DNA from: Streptomyces sp. NBC_01454
GTDB taxonomy: Bacteria; Actinomycetota; Actinomycetes; Streptomycetales; Streptomycetaceae
Assembly (NCBI RefSeq): GCF_036227565.1
Contig: NZ_CP109460.1
Span: forward strand, 2,728,001 to 2,792,000
Reading direction: 5' to 3'
Length of the DNA stretch: 64,000 nt
The translations under genes and the position numbers were made by a program. Shown here piece after piece: positions 46,323 to 54,900 of the stretch. Position 1 is the stretch's first letter, and every line of letters starts with the position of its first letter. Below the pieces are notes generated by a model. It saw nothing but the letters and a program-made list of their open reading frames with translations. It made no database searches and was not told the origin of the DNA.

Positions 46323-48544
46323 TCCGACGAGTTTTCCGCGGGTCCTTCGGACGCCTCTTCCGAGGCTCCCACGAGCTCCTCGCCGGCGCAGATCGCCAGC
46401 ACGTCACTGCCGTAACGGTCGAACTTGCGCCGCCCCACTCCTGAGATGACCGCGAGCTCCGATGCGGTTCCCGGAACGGCCTCCGCGATCGCCATCAGGG
46501 TCTTGTCGGTGAAGACGCAGTAGGCGGGCTGCCGGGAACGCGCCGCCTGCTCGGTCCGCCACTCGCACAGCCGCGCGTACAGCGCCTCGTCGAGCTCCGA
46601 GGGGCAGTCCTCGCACCGCATCAGCTTCATCTCGCCCGCGTCCGTCAGCGTCCGGTTGCAGACCCGGCAGCGCGCCGGACTGCGGTGCCGCGGACGCCGC
46701 GCCACCGCCGCCGTCCCCTCGCCGCGCTCGACGCCCCCGGAGACCGCGCCCGGCGTGCGACGGCCGGGCACCGTCCCCGAACCGGGCCGCAGGCCGGTCA
46801 GGAACCGGCTGGCGCGGCGGGAGGCCCGCCCCCCGGGCGAACGGGACAGCGACCAGGACAGGCCCAGATGCAACCGGGCGCGGGTGACGCCGACATACAG
46901 CAGCCGGCGCTCCTCCTCCACCTGCTCGTCGGTCCTGGCGTAGGTGATCGGCATCATGCCTTCGGTCAGACCGACCAGGAACACGGCGTCCCACTCCAGG
47001 CCCTTGGCCGCGTGCAGGGACGCGAGCGTGACCCCTTCAACCGTCGGGGCGTGCTGGGCGTTGGCCCGCTCGTCCAACTCGGCGACGAGATCGGCGAGAG
47101 TGGCCGCGGGCCGCGCCCCGGCGAAGTCCTCGGCGAGCCGCACCAGAGCCGCCAGCGACTCCCAGCGGTCGCGCACCGCGCCGGAACCAGCCGGCGGCCG
47201 GCTGGTCCAGCCCATGTCGCTGAGCACCGCCCGCACCTCGGACGGCAGGTCCACGGCGTCGTCGAGCAGCGCGTCGTTGCCGCCGAAGCGGGCGGCGCCC
47301 CGCAGCTTGACGCCCGCCTCCCGTACCTCCGGGCGCTCGAAGAACCGCTCGGCGCCCCGCAGCTGATACGGCACACCGACATCGGCCAGCGCCTGCTCAT
47401 AGACCTCGGACTGGGCATTGACGCGGAAGAGCACGGCGATCTCGCTGGCCGGCACGCCGGAGGCGATCAGATCGCGGATCCGGCGGGCGGTGCCCTCGGC
47501 CTCGGCGGGCTCGTCGGCGTACTCCGTGTACACCGGCTCGGGGCCCGCCTCGCGCTGCGAGATCAGCTCCAGGCGGTGCTCGGCGGCACGCCCCTTGGCC
47601 TGGGAGAGCAGACCGTTGGCGAGATGCACGACCTGCGGGCTGGAACGGTAGTCACGGACGAGCTTGACGACCGTCGCCTGTGGATGGCGCGTACGGAAGT
47701 TGAGGAGATGGTCGGGGGTGGCCCCGGTGAAGCTGTAGATCGTCTGGCTGGCGTCGCCGACCACACAGAGAGTGTCGCGGTCCCCCAGCCACAGCTCCAG
47801 CAGCCGCTGCTGGAGCGGGCTGACGTCCTGGTACTCGTCCACGACGAAGTGCTGGTACTGCGAACGGACCTGCTCGGCGATGTCGTGCCGGTCCTGCAGC
47901 ACCCCCACCGTGAGCAGCAGCACATCCTCGAAGTCGATGCGGCCCCGCTCCCGCTTGAGCTCCTCGTACGTCCCGTAGATCTGCCCGACTTCCGCCGGGT
48001 CGCGAGGGGCCTCACGGCCGGCCTTGATAACCGCGGCCGGATAGTCGGCCGGCACGGTCTGGGTGACCTTGGACCACTCGATCTCGGCCGTGACATCCCG
48101 CAGCTCATTACGGTCCAGCCGGATGCGGCAGCGGGCGGCGGCCTCGGCGACCACCTGGATCTTGCGCTCCAGCAGCCGCGGGACCTCACCGCCGACGGCC
48201 TTCGGCCAGAAGAACTGCAGCTGGCGCAGCGCCGCGGAGTGGAACGTCCTGGCCTGGACCCCGCCGGCACCGAGCTGCCGCAGCCGGCCGCGCATCTCAC
48301 CTGCCGCCCGCGCCGTGAACGTGACAGCGAGCACACTCGCGGGCTGCAGGATCCCGGCGCGCACGCCGTACGCGATCCGGTGGGTGATCGCGCGGGTCTT
48401 GCCCGTGCCGGCGCCGGCCAGCACACACACCGGACCGTGCAGAGCCGTCGCGACCTCGCGCTGCTCGGGGTCGAGCCCTTCGAGCACCGCGTCGGCCGAG
48501 TCCGGCACCTGCGGGAAAGGAGAGGAGTCCGTTGCTGCTGTCAC
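46316..48544 (-). CDS. uvrD2: ATP-dependent DNA helicase UvrD2
   Basis: The 742-residue SF1A helicase has Walker A GAGTGKTRAI, motif Ia VTFTARAAGEM, motif II DEYQD, motif III GDASQTIYSF and motif V SLHAAKGLEWD. Actinobacterial UvrD2 features follow: a four-cysteine region (CRVC ... CEDC) and a C-terminal HRDC domain (FTDKTLMAIAEAVPGTASEL, ISGVGRRKFDRYG). It unwinds DNA 3'-5' in repair. GTG 48544 is chosen by length, with GGCGGG just upstream. It is transcribed towards wblC, whose promoter overlaps its stop codon. Confidence 0.94.
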   Translation of the reverse strand: MTAATDSSPFPQVPDSADAVLEGLDPEQREVATALHGPVCVLAGAGTGKTRAITHRIAYGVRAGILQPASVLAVTFTARAAGEMRGRLRQLGAGGVQARTFHSAALRQLQFFWPKAVGGEVPRLLERKIQVVAEAAARCRIRLDRNELRDVTAEIEWSKVTQTVPADYPAAVIKAGREAPRDPAEVGQIYGTYEELKRERGRIDFEDVLLLTVGVLQDRHDIAEQVRSQYQHFVVDEYQDVSPLQQRLLELWLGDRDTLCVVGDASQTIYSFTGATPDHLLNFRTRHPQATVVKLVRDYRSSPQVVHLANGLLSQAKGRAAEHRLELISQREAGPEPVYTEYADEPAEAEGTARRIRDLIASGVPASEIAVLFRVNAQSEVYEQALADVGVPYQLRGAERFFERPEVREAGVKLRGAARFGGNDALLDDAVDLPSEVRAVLSDMGWTSRPPAGSGAVRDRWESLAALVRLAEDFAGARPAATLADLVAELDERANAQHAPTVEGVTLASLHAAKGLEWDAVFLVGLTEGMMPITYARTDEQVEEERRLLYVGVTRARLHLGLSWSLSRSPGGRASRRASRFLTGLRPGSGTVPGRRTPGAVSGGVERGEGTAAVARRPRHRSPARCRVCNRTLTDAGEMKLMRCEDCPSELDEALYARLCEWRTEQAARSRQPAYCVFTDKTLMAIAEAVPGTASELAVISGVGRRKFDRYGSDVLAICAGEELVGASEEASEGPAENSSEK

Positions 48545-48584
48545 CCCGCCATGCTGCCAGGTCCGCAGAGGCGCCCGGGAAACC

Positions 48585-48634
48585 TGTCCACAGCCGCCCT
48601 CCCCGGTCCTACGTATCGCGTCCGCTGTGGACAA
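48585..48634. promoter_or_regulatory. Two DnaA-box-like sites upstream of uvrD2
   Basis: TGTGGACAA at 48626-48634 is a perfect inverted DnaA box TTGTCCACA, the preferred Streptomyces form. CTGTCCACA at 48584-48592 is a one-mismatch copy in the opposite orientation. Together they form an inverted pair in the uvrD2 5' region. Confidence 0.45.
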
Positions 48635-48975
48635 CGGCCGACGCGCAGGCCCGGCAAATGCTTTGCTGAGTCAGCGGCAGGCGAGCGGGAGGATGCGGAG
48701 CGGCGGGAGGCCGGGGGCAGGGGCAGGGCTGGGGCCGGGGACGGGGCCGGGGACGGGCCAGGGGTGGCTTTGGCTGGGTCGGGGGCAGCTCGGGGGGGGC
48801 GACGGCTTCGGTCGGTGGGGGCGTGGGGTGGGGAGGGGGTGGGGGTGGGGCCCCCAAGGCCGGCCTACGAGATCGGGCTCACACTCGGGCCGAGCCACGC
48901 TGGGCCTAGCCGAGCCGAGCCGAGCCGGGCTGGGCCGGACTGGGCCCGCGCCCGGCCCCCCAGCTCCCCCCGCCG

Positions 48976-49001
48976 GGAATGGCCGGCCCCCGATGTACGT
49001 T
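48976..49001 (+). promoter_or_regulatory. SigR-dependent promoter of mrx1
   Basis: GGAAT (48976-48980), an 18-bp spacer and GTT (48999-49001) match the SigR consensus exactly. The mrx1 ATG lies 74 bp downstream. Mycoredoxin genes are SigR targets in Streptomyces. Confidence 0.85.
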
Positions 49002-49074
49002 GTGGTGCTTGGCCGCGCCGAACACAGCCGGCGGGTGATATCGGATCACGACTTATCGAAGGAGCACGGGGCGC

Positions 49075-49317
49075 ATGGCGGGCACTGTGACGATGTACAG
49101 CACGACCTGGTGCGGTTACTGCCGTCGGCTGAAGGGCCAGATGGACCGCGAGGGCATCACGTACACCGAGATCAACATCGAGCACGACCCGGAGTCGGCG
49201 GAGTTCGTGGAGAAGGCGAACGGCGGCAACCAGACGGTTCCGACCGTGCTGTTCCCCGACGGCTCGACGCTGACCAACCCGTCCCTTGCGCAGGTCAAGC
49301 AGAAGGTCGGCGTCTGA
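49075..49317 (+). CDS. mrx1: Mycoredoxin (glutaredoxin-like)
   Basis: The 80-residue thioredoxin-fold protein has the active site CGYC (WCGYCRRL) and the cis-Pro loop TVPTVLFPDG. Mycoredoxins reduce mycothiol-protein mixed disulfides. The upstream SigR-type promoter supports induction by thiol stress. GGAG lies 10 nt before the ATG. The last 12 bases of the gene plus the stop recur 19 bp downstream (GGTCGGCGTCTGA at 49306-49318 and 49325-49337), a small tandem duplication. Confidence 0.94.
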   Translation: MAGTVTMYSTTWCGYCRRLKGQMDREGITYTEINIEHDPESAEFVEKANGGNQTVPTVLFPDGSTLTNPSLAQVKQKVGV

Positions 49318-49349
49318 CCCCAGAGGTCGGCGTCTGACACGCACGACCT

Positions 49350-49433
49350 CCGGCGCGCGGAAGGCCGGCGTCCGGCCCCGGGCCGCCGGCCGGAGTCCCT
49401 GTGGGACCCGGCCGGCGGCCTTCCGCGCGCCGG
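49350..49433. terminator. Large terminator hairpin between mrx1 and nudC
   Basis: A 17-bp perfect outer stem (49350-49366 with 49417-49433) encloses a second GC stem (49381-49393 with 49408-49420). It serves the convergent mrx1 and nudC genes. Confidence 0.75.
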
Positions 49434-49497
49434 TGACGGCGCTACGCCCGCGCGGCCCTCGCAGCGCGCTCAGCGCCGTATCCCGCCCTCGCGCCGG

Positions 49498-50433
49498 TCA
49501 CGGCTTGGGCAGCGGCTTGCCGTACCAGAGCTCGATCAGGCGGGCGGCGATGGAGATGCCGTACGGCGGGAGGACCTCGCCGGATTCGAAGGCGGCGCGC
49601 AGGTCCTCGCGGGAGAACCAGCGGGCCTCTTCGATCTCCTCGCCGTCGACCTGGATCTCGGACGAGGTGGCGCGGGCCATGAAGCCCAGCATCAGGCTGG
49701 AGGGGAAGGGCCAGGGCTGGCTGGCGATGTACTCGACGTCGCCGACGACCACGCCGGCCTCCTCGAAGACCTCACGGGCCACCGAGTGCTCGATGGACTC
49801 GCCCGGCTCGACGAAGCCCGCAAGCGTGGAGAAGCGGCCCTCGGGCCAGTGCACCTGACGGCCGAGGAGGGCGCGGTCCTCCTCATCCGTGACGAGCATG
49901 ATCACGGCCGGGTCGGTGCGCGGGTAGTGCTCGGCACCGCAGGCCGGGCAGCGTCGGATGTGGCCGGCGGCGGCGATGACGGTGCGTTCGCCGCAGCGTG
50001 AGCAGAAGCGGTGCAGGCGCTGCCAGTTTTCGAGGGCCACGGCGTGGACGAGGAGACCGGCGTCGCGGGGCGACAGCAGCAGGCCGGCCTCGCGCAGGCC
50101 CGCCGGGCGCGCGGACTGGTCCATGCGTCCGGGCAGCGAGTCCTTCTGGAGGGCGAAGTAGCTCACGCCCTCGTCGTCGGTGCCGAGGTAGTAGCGGTGC
50201 GCCTCGGTCAGGGGCGCCTCGAAGGTCGGCGTCATGATCAGTTCGGTGCGGCCGTCGGGGGTGTCGTCGATCAGTGCCTGGCCACCGGACACCACGAAGA
50301 CGCGCGTCGTCGGGTGGCTCCAGGCCGCCGCCAGCCAGGCCTCGTCGAGACGGTGGTGGGCCGAGCGGTCGATCCCGCTCGGCGCGCTGAACGTGAGCGG
50401 CCGGTCGGCGGTGTGGTCGGTCCAGGTGGTCAC
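49498..50433 (-). CDS. nudC: NAD+ diphosphatase / RNA decapping Nudix protein NudC
   Basis: The 311-residue protein has the NudC zinc site CSRC ... CPAC, a Nudix box (GFVEPGESIEHSVAREVFEE and following EAG) and SQPWPFPSS, the signature specific to NAD(H) pyrophosphatases. It hydrolyses NAD(H) and removes NAD caps from RNA. The GTG at 50433 is used; a TTG four codons upstream also lies after GGGGGAG. It sits between mrx1 and the M20 peptidase gene. Confidence 0.93.
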   Translation of the reverse strand: MTTWTDHTADRPLTFSAPSGIDRSAHHRLDEAWLAAAWSHPTTRVFVVSGGQALIDDTPDGRTELIMTPTFEAPLTEAHRYYLGTDDEGVSYFALQKDSLPGRMDQSARPAGLREAGLLLSPRDAGLLVHAVALENWQRLHRFCSRCGERTVIAAAGHIRRCPACGAEHYPRTDPAVIMLVTDEEDRALLGRQVHWPEGRFSTLAGFVEPGESIEHSVAREVFEEAGVVVGDVEYIASQPWPFPSSLMLGFMARATSSEIQVDGEEIEEARWFSREDLRAAFESGEVLPPYGISIAARLIELWYGKPLPKP

Positions 50434-50509
50434 TGCTGTTTCCAACTCCCCCTGTGGCGTGGGTGATTGCTGCGTGCGGGCGCGGAACGGTGCGGCGGTG
50501 CGCGTCCGG

Positions 50510-51910
50510 TCAAGCGGGGCGCCAGGTCTCCGCCAGGTCGCCCCACAGGTGGGCGGTGGTCTCGACGCCCTTCATCAGCAGGTCGAGTTCGACCTTTTCG
50601 TTCGGGGCGTGCCAGCCGTCGGAGGGGACGGAGATGCCGAGGAAGAGGACCGGGACGCCGAGGACGTCCTGGAGGTCGGCCGCCGGCCCGGAACCGCCTT
50701 CGCGGGTGAAGCGGATCTTCTGGCCGAACGCCCGGCCCATGGCGCGGACGACGGACTGGAGGGCGGGGTGGTCGAGCGGGGTGAGGCAGGGGCGGGTGGC
50801 GCCCCAGAAGGTGATCTCGTGGCGGATGCCGGCCGGGAGCCGCGCGGCGACCCAGTCGCGGACGGACTGCTGGACGGCGGCCGCGTCCTGGCCGGCGACC
50901 AGCCGGAAGGAGAGCTTCAGCTGGGCGGTGGAGGGGACGACGGTCTTGCCGCCGGGGCCCTGGTAGCCGCCGCTGATGCCGTTGACCTCGGCGGTGGGGC
51001 GGGCCCAGATGCGCTCCAGGGTCGTGCTGCCGGCCTCGCCGAGGGAGGCGTGGGAGTGCGCGGTGCGCAGCCACTCCTCCTCGTCGAAGGGCAGCTCGGC
51101 GAAGAGTGCCCGCTCGCGGGCGGTGAGCTCGATCACGCCGTCGTAGAAGCCGGGGACGGCGACGCGGCGGTCGGTGTCGTGCAGGGCGGCGGCCAGCCGG
51201 GCGGCCTCGGTGGCGGGGTTGGGGACCGCGCCGCCGAACGAGCCGGAGTGGATGTCCTGGTCGGGGCCGTGGAGATCGATCTGACAGTCCGTCAGGCCGC
51301 GCATGCCGGTGCAGACGGTGGGGGTGTCCCTCGACCACATGCCGGTGTCGGAGACGACCACCGTGTCGCAGGCGAGGCGGTCGGCGTGCTTCTCGATCAG
51401 GGCCGGGAAGTTCGGTGAGCCGGACTCCTCCTCGCCCTCGATGAGCAGCTTGAGGTTGACGGCGGGGGCGGTGCGGCCGGTGGCGGCGAGGTGTGCGCGG
51501 ACGCCCAGGGTGTGGAAGAAGACCTGTCCCTTGTCGTCGGCGGCACCGCGGGCGTAGAGCTTGCCGTCGACGGTCTGCGGGACGAAGGGGTCGGTGTGCC
51601 AGCCGTCCTCGTGGGCGGCGGGCTGGACGTCGTGGTGGCCGTAGACGAGCACGGTGGGTGCGGACGGGTCCCCGGAGGGCCATTCGGCGAAGACCGCGGG
51701 CAGGCCGCCGGTTTCCCAGATCTCGCTGGTCGGGAAGCCCGTTTCGGTGAGCTTCGCGGCGAGCCATTCGGCGCTGCGGCGCACGTCGCCGGCGCGTTCC
51801 GGGTCGGCGGACACGGAGGGGATGCGCAGCCATTCGGCGAGGTCGTCGAGGAAGGCTTCGCGGTGGGCGGCGAGGTACGCGCGGACGGCGCTGTCCGGGG
51901 TGGTGCTCAT
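50510..51910 (-). CDS. M20-family dipeptidase
   Basis: The 466-residue metallopeptidase has the conserved zinc ligands in VYGHHDVQP, GAADDKG, EGEEESGS, SDTGMW and the C-terminal WHAPNEKVE. A dimerisation (lid) domain is inserted in the middle. M20 enzymes of this size hydrolyse dipeptides or deacylate amino acids; the exact substrate is unknown. It ends 64 bp before nudC on the same strand and starts 10 bp after the adnB stop, so the three genes are probably co-transcribed. Confidence 0.9.
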   Translation of the reverse strand: MSTTPDSAVRAYLAAHREAFLDDLAEWLRIPSVSADPERAGDVRRSAEWLAAKLTETGFPTSEIWETGGLPAVFAEWPSGDPSAPTVLVYGHHDVQPAAHEDGWHTDPFVPQTVDGKLYARGAADDKGQVFFHTLGVRAHLAATGRTAPAVNLKLLIEGEEESGSPNFPALIEKHADRLACDTVVVSDTGMWSRDTPTVCTGMRGLTDCQIDLHGPDQDIHSGSFGGAVPNPATEAARLAAALHDTDRRVAVPGFYDGVIELTARERALFAELPFDEEEWLRTAHSHASLGEAGSTTLERIWARPTAEVNGISGGYQGPGGKTVVPSTAQLKLSFRLVAGQDAAAVQQSVRDWVAARLPAGIRHEITFWGATRPCLTPLDHPALQSVVRAMGRAFGQKIRFTREGGSGPAADLQDVLGVPVLFLGISVPSDGWHAPNEKVELDLLMKGVETTAHLWGDLAETWRPA

Positions 51911-51920
51911 ATGGCCGAGC

Positions 51921-54900
51921 CTATCGGCCTTCCGGGGGATGCCCGTCGGCGGTCTCGCCGAGCAGGATGCGTTCGAGTCCGGCCCGGCCGGGCAGCCGGG
52001 CGGGTCTGACCACCTCGCCGCTGCGGACGTAGAGGAAGGCGGCGTCGACGGCGGCGGGCTCGAGGCCGTGGCGCTCGGCCCAGGCGAGGCGGTAGACGGC
52101 CAGCTGGAGGGGGTCGGCGGTGTGGGTGCGGCCGGTTTTCCAGTCGACGATCTCGAAGCGGTCGCCGTGGGGGCCGGGCTCCTTGTAGACGGCGTCGATG
52201 CGGCCGCGGATCACCCGTCCGGCGAGCGTCAGCTGGAAGGGCGCCTCGACACGGAAGGGGGTGCGGTGGGCGTAGGGGGTGCGGGCGAAGGCTTCCTTGA
52301 GGGTTTCGAGGTCGTGTTCGTCGGCGATCTGGGCGTCCTCGCCCTCTTCGGCGCCCGGCAGCTCGTCGGGGCCGAGCAGGGGCAGGGTCAGCTCTTCGAA
52401 GCGGGATTCGACCCAGGCGTGGAAGCGGGTGCCGCGGCGGGCGCCGGGTTGTGGCGGGCGCGGCATGGGGCGGGCCAGTTCGCGGGCGAAGCCGTCCGGG
52501 TCGGCGGCGAGGCGGAGCAGCTGGGTGGCGCTGAGCGCGGAGGGCAGCGGGACCTCGCGGACGGTGGCGCGGGAGCGGCGCAGTTCGGCGGCGAGCGCCT
52601 CCAGGTCACGGTCCCAGGAGCCGACGGTGCGGCGTTCCTCGGGGAGGAGGGTGGCGGGCGCCTCCTCGTGGGGCGCGGTGTGGCCGTCGTGGGGAGCGTC
52701 GTCCGGGTCGGTGAGGTCGGGCTCCGTGGCGCGCTGGGCGCCGATACGGGGGCGGGGCGGGGCCGGGGCGGCGTCGGGGAGGTCGTGCGGCGGGGCGTCG
52801 TCGAAGGGGTCGTCGAACGGCTCGGCTTCGGGGCCGTCGAACGGGTCGGCCTCGGGACCGTCGAACGGGTCGGCTTCCGGGACGTCGAACGGGTCCGTGT
52901 CCCAGGCGTCGTCGTCGGCCGGGGCCGGCGGCCACTCGGGGTCGTGGGCGGGGAGGGCGGCCGGGGTGGCAAAGGGGGGTGCCGGATCGTCCGTCCGGCG
53001 GGCCAGGTGGGCGTGGACGGTGGCGGCGGCGGCGCGGCGGCGGGCGGTGGCCGTGGGGTCGAGGGGCAGTGGCCAGGCCTGTTCGGTGGCGGCTTCGGCG
53101 AGAGCCGGGTTCTCCTCGCCGTCCTCGGGGGCCGCGGCCCAGTGCTCGATCTCGCCGTGTCCGGCTTCGCAGTGGGTGCGCAGCGCCTCCAGGAAGACGG
53201 ACGGGCCGCGCGGCCGCTTCTGGTGGGGTCCCCACCAGTGGCCGGAGCCGAGCAGCAGGGAGCGGGGGCGGGTGAAGGTGACGTAGCCGAGGCGGAGTTC
53301 CTCGGTTTCCTGGTGGTGCTTCATCGCCTCCTTGAAGTCTTTCAGGCCGCGGGCGGTCCATTCCGTGACGTCGGGGAGGGTGGCGGCGTCACCGCGCAGG
53401 GTGTGCGGGAGGACCTTGGGCCGGCTGGTCCAGGACTCGCGGGCCTGTTCGCTGGGGAACTGCTTGGTGACCAGGCCGGGTACGGCGACGACGTCCCATT
53501 CCAGGCCCTTGGACTTGTGGGCGGTCAGCACCTTGACGGTGTTGTCGCCGCCGGGCAGGGAACTGTCCAGGCCCTTTTCGTACTGGACGGCGGTGCGCAG
53601 AAAGCCGAGGAAGGCGAGGAGGGTGGCGTCGCCGTCGAGGGATTCGCCACCCTGTTTGGCGGCGAAGCCGGCCGCGATGTCGAGGAAGGTGCCGAGGGTT
53701 TCGCGGCGGCGGGCGGCGAGGGCGTGGGGTGAGGCGGACAGCTCGACCTCCAGGCCGGTGGTGGCCAGGACCCGGTGGAGTACGTCCATGAGGGGGTCGC
53801 CGAGGGAGCGGCGCAGGTCGCGGAGTTCGGTGGCGAGGTGGGCGAAGCGGACCCGGGCCTCGGCGGAGAAGGGGAGGCCGTCATCGGGGCCGTCGGCCGC
53901 CAGGAAGGTGTCGAGGGCGTCGGCGAGCGAGATGGTCTCGGCCGGGTCGACGCCCTCGACGGCCTGGGCGAGGCGTTGTGCCGGGTCGTCGGAGGGGGCC
54001 TGGTGGTGGACGAGGGTGCGGGCGCGGCGGCCCAGGAGCGCGAGGTCGCGGGGGCCGATCCGCCAGCGGGGGCCGGTCAGCAGGCGGACCAGGGCGGCGT
54101 TGGCGGTGGGGTCCTGGAGGACGTCGCAGACGGCGACGAGGTCGGCGATCTCGGGCAGATGCAGCAGGCCGGAGAGGCCGACGACCTCGACGGGGACGTC
54201 CCGGGCGACGAGTTCCCCCTGGATGTGGGCGAAGTCGGCGGCGGTGCGGCAGAGCACGGCGATCTCGCCGGGGGGTGTGCCGGTGCCCACGAGGTGGGCG
54301 AGGGAGTCGGCGAGCCAGGTGAGTTCTTCGGCGTGGGTGGGCAGCAGGGCGCAGCGGACGAGGCCGTCGCGCTCGGCGCCGGGGGCGGGGCGCAGTGCCT
54401 CGACGCCTTCGTGCCGTTCGCGGAGGGGGGCGGCGAGTGCGTTGGCGAGGTCGAGGAGGCGGCCGCCGCTGCGGCGGTTCTCGCTGAGGGCCAGGCGGCG
54501 GGCGGGGGTGCCGTCGGGGAAGGGGAAGTGGGCGGGGAAGTCGTCGAGGTTGGCCACGGAGGCGCCGCGCCAGCCGTAGATGGCCTGGCAGGGGTCGCCG
54601 ACGGCGGTGACCGCATGCCCGGTGGCAGCCCCGGTGCCGGCGCCGAAGAGGCCGGAGAGCAATAGCCGTTGGGCGACGGAGGTGTCCTGGTACTCGTCGA
54701 GGAGGACGACGCGGAATTCGTCGCGCAGGAGGCGGCCGACCTCGGGACGGGTGGTGGCGAGGGTGGCGGAGTGGGCGATCTGGTCGCCGAAGTCGAGGAG
54801 GTCGCGGCGGCGCTTCTCGTCCCGGTAGGCGGTGACGAGGTCGAGGAGTTCCAGGCGGCCGCGGGCGGTTTCGGGGGCCTTGCGCAGGTCGGCGTTGGTG

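Larger units (their letters stand above)
48545..49074. other. Intergenic region of uvrD2 and mrx1, 530 bp, very G-rich
   Basis: I see no gene. The stretch 48687-48852 on the plus strand is an almost continuous series of G runs of three to eight (candidate G-quadruplexes). The stretch 48909-48946 contains tandem GCCGA and GGGCTG-like pentamers. The SigR-type promoter of mrx1 lies at its right end and the DnaA-like boxes at its left. Confidence 0.75.

Noticed and set aside
46171..46400. SigR promoter for wblC
   Set aside because: wblC is described as a SigR target in S. coelicolor, but I found no GGAAT-N18-GTT in this region; the AT-rich TTGCGC/TAGCCT promoter is the better candidate.
48609..48898. 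Proline-rich frames opposite the G-run tract
   Set aside because: They are translations of the C-rich complement, with no RBS or conserved feature.
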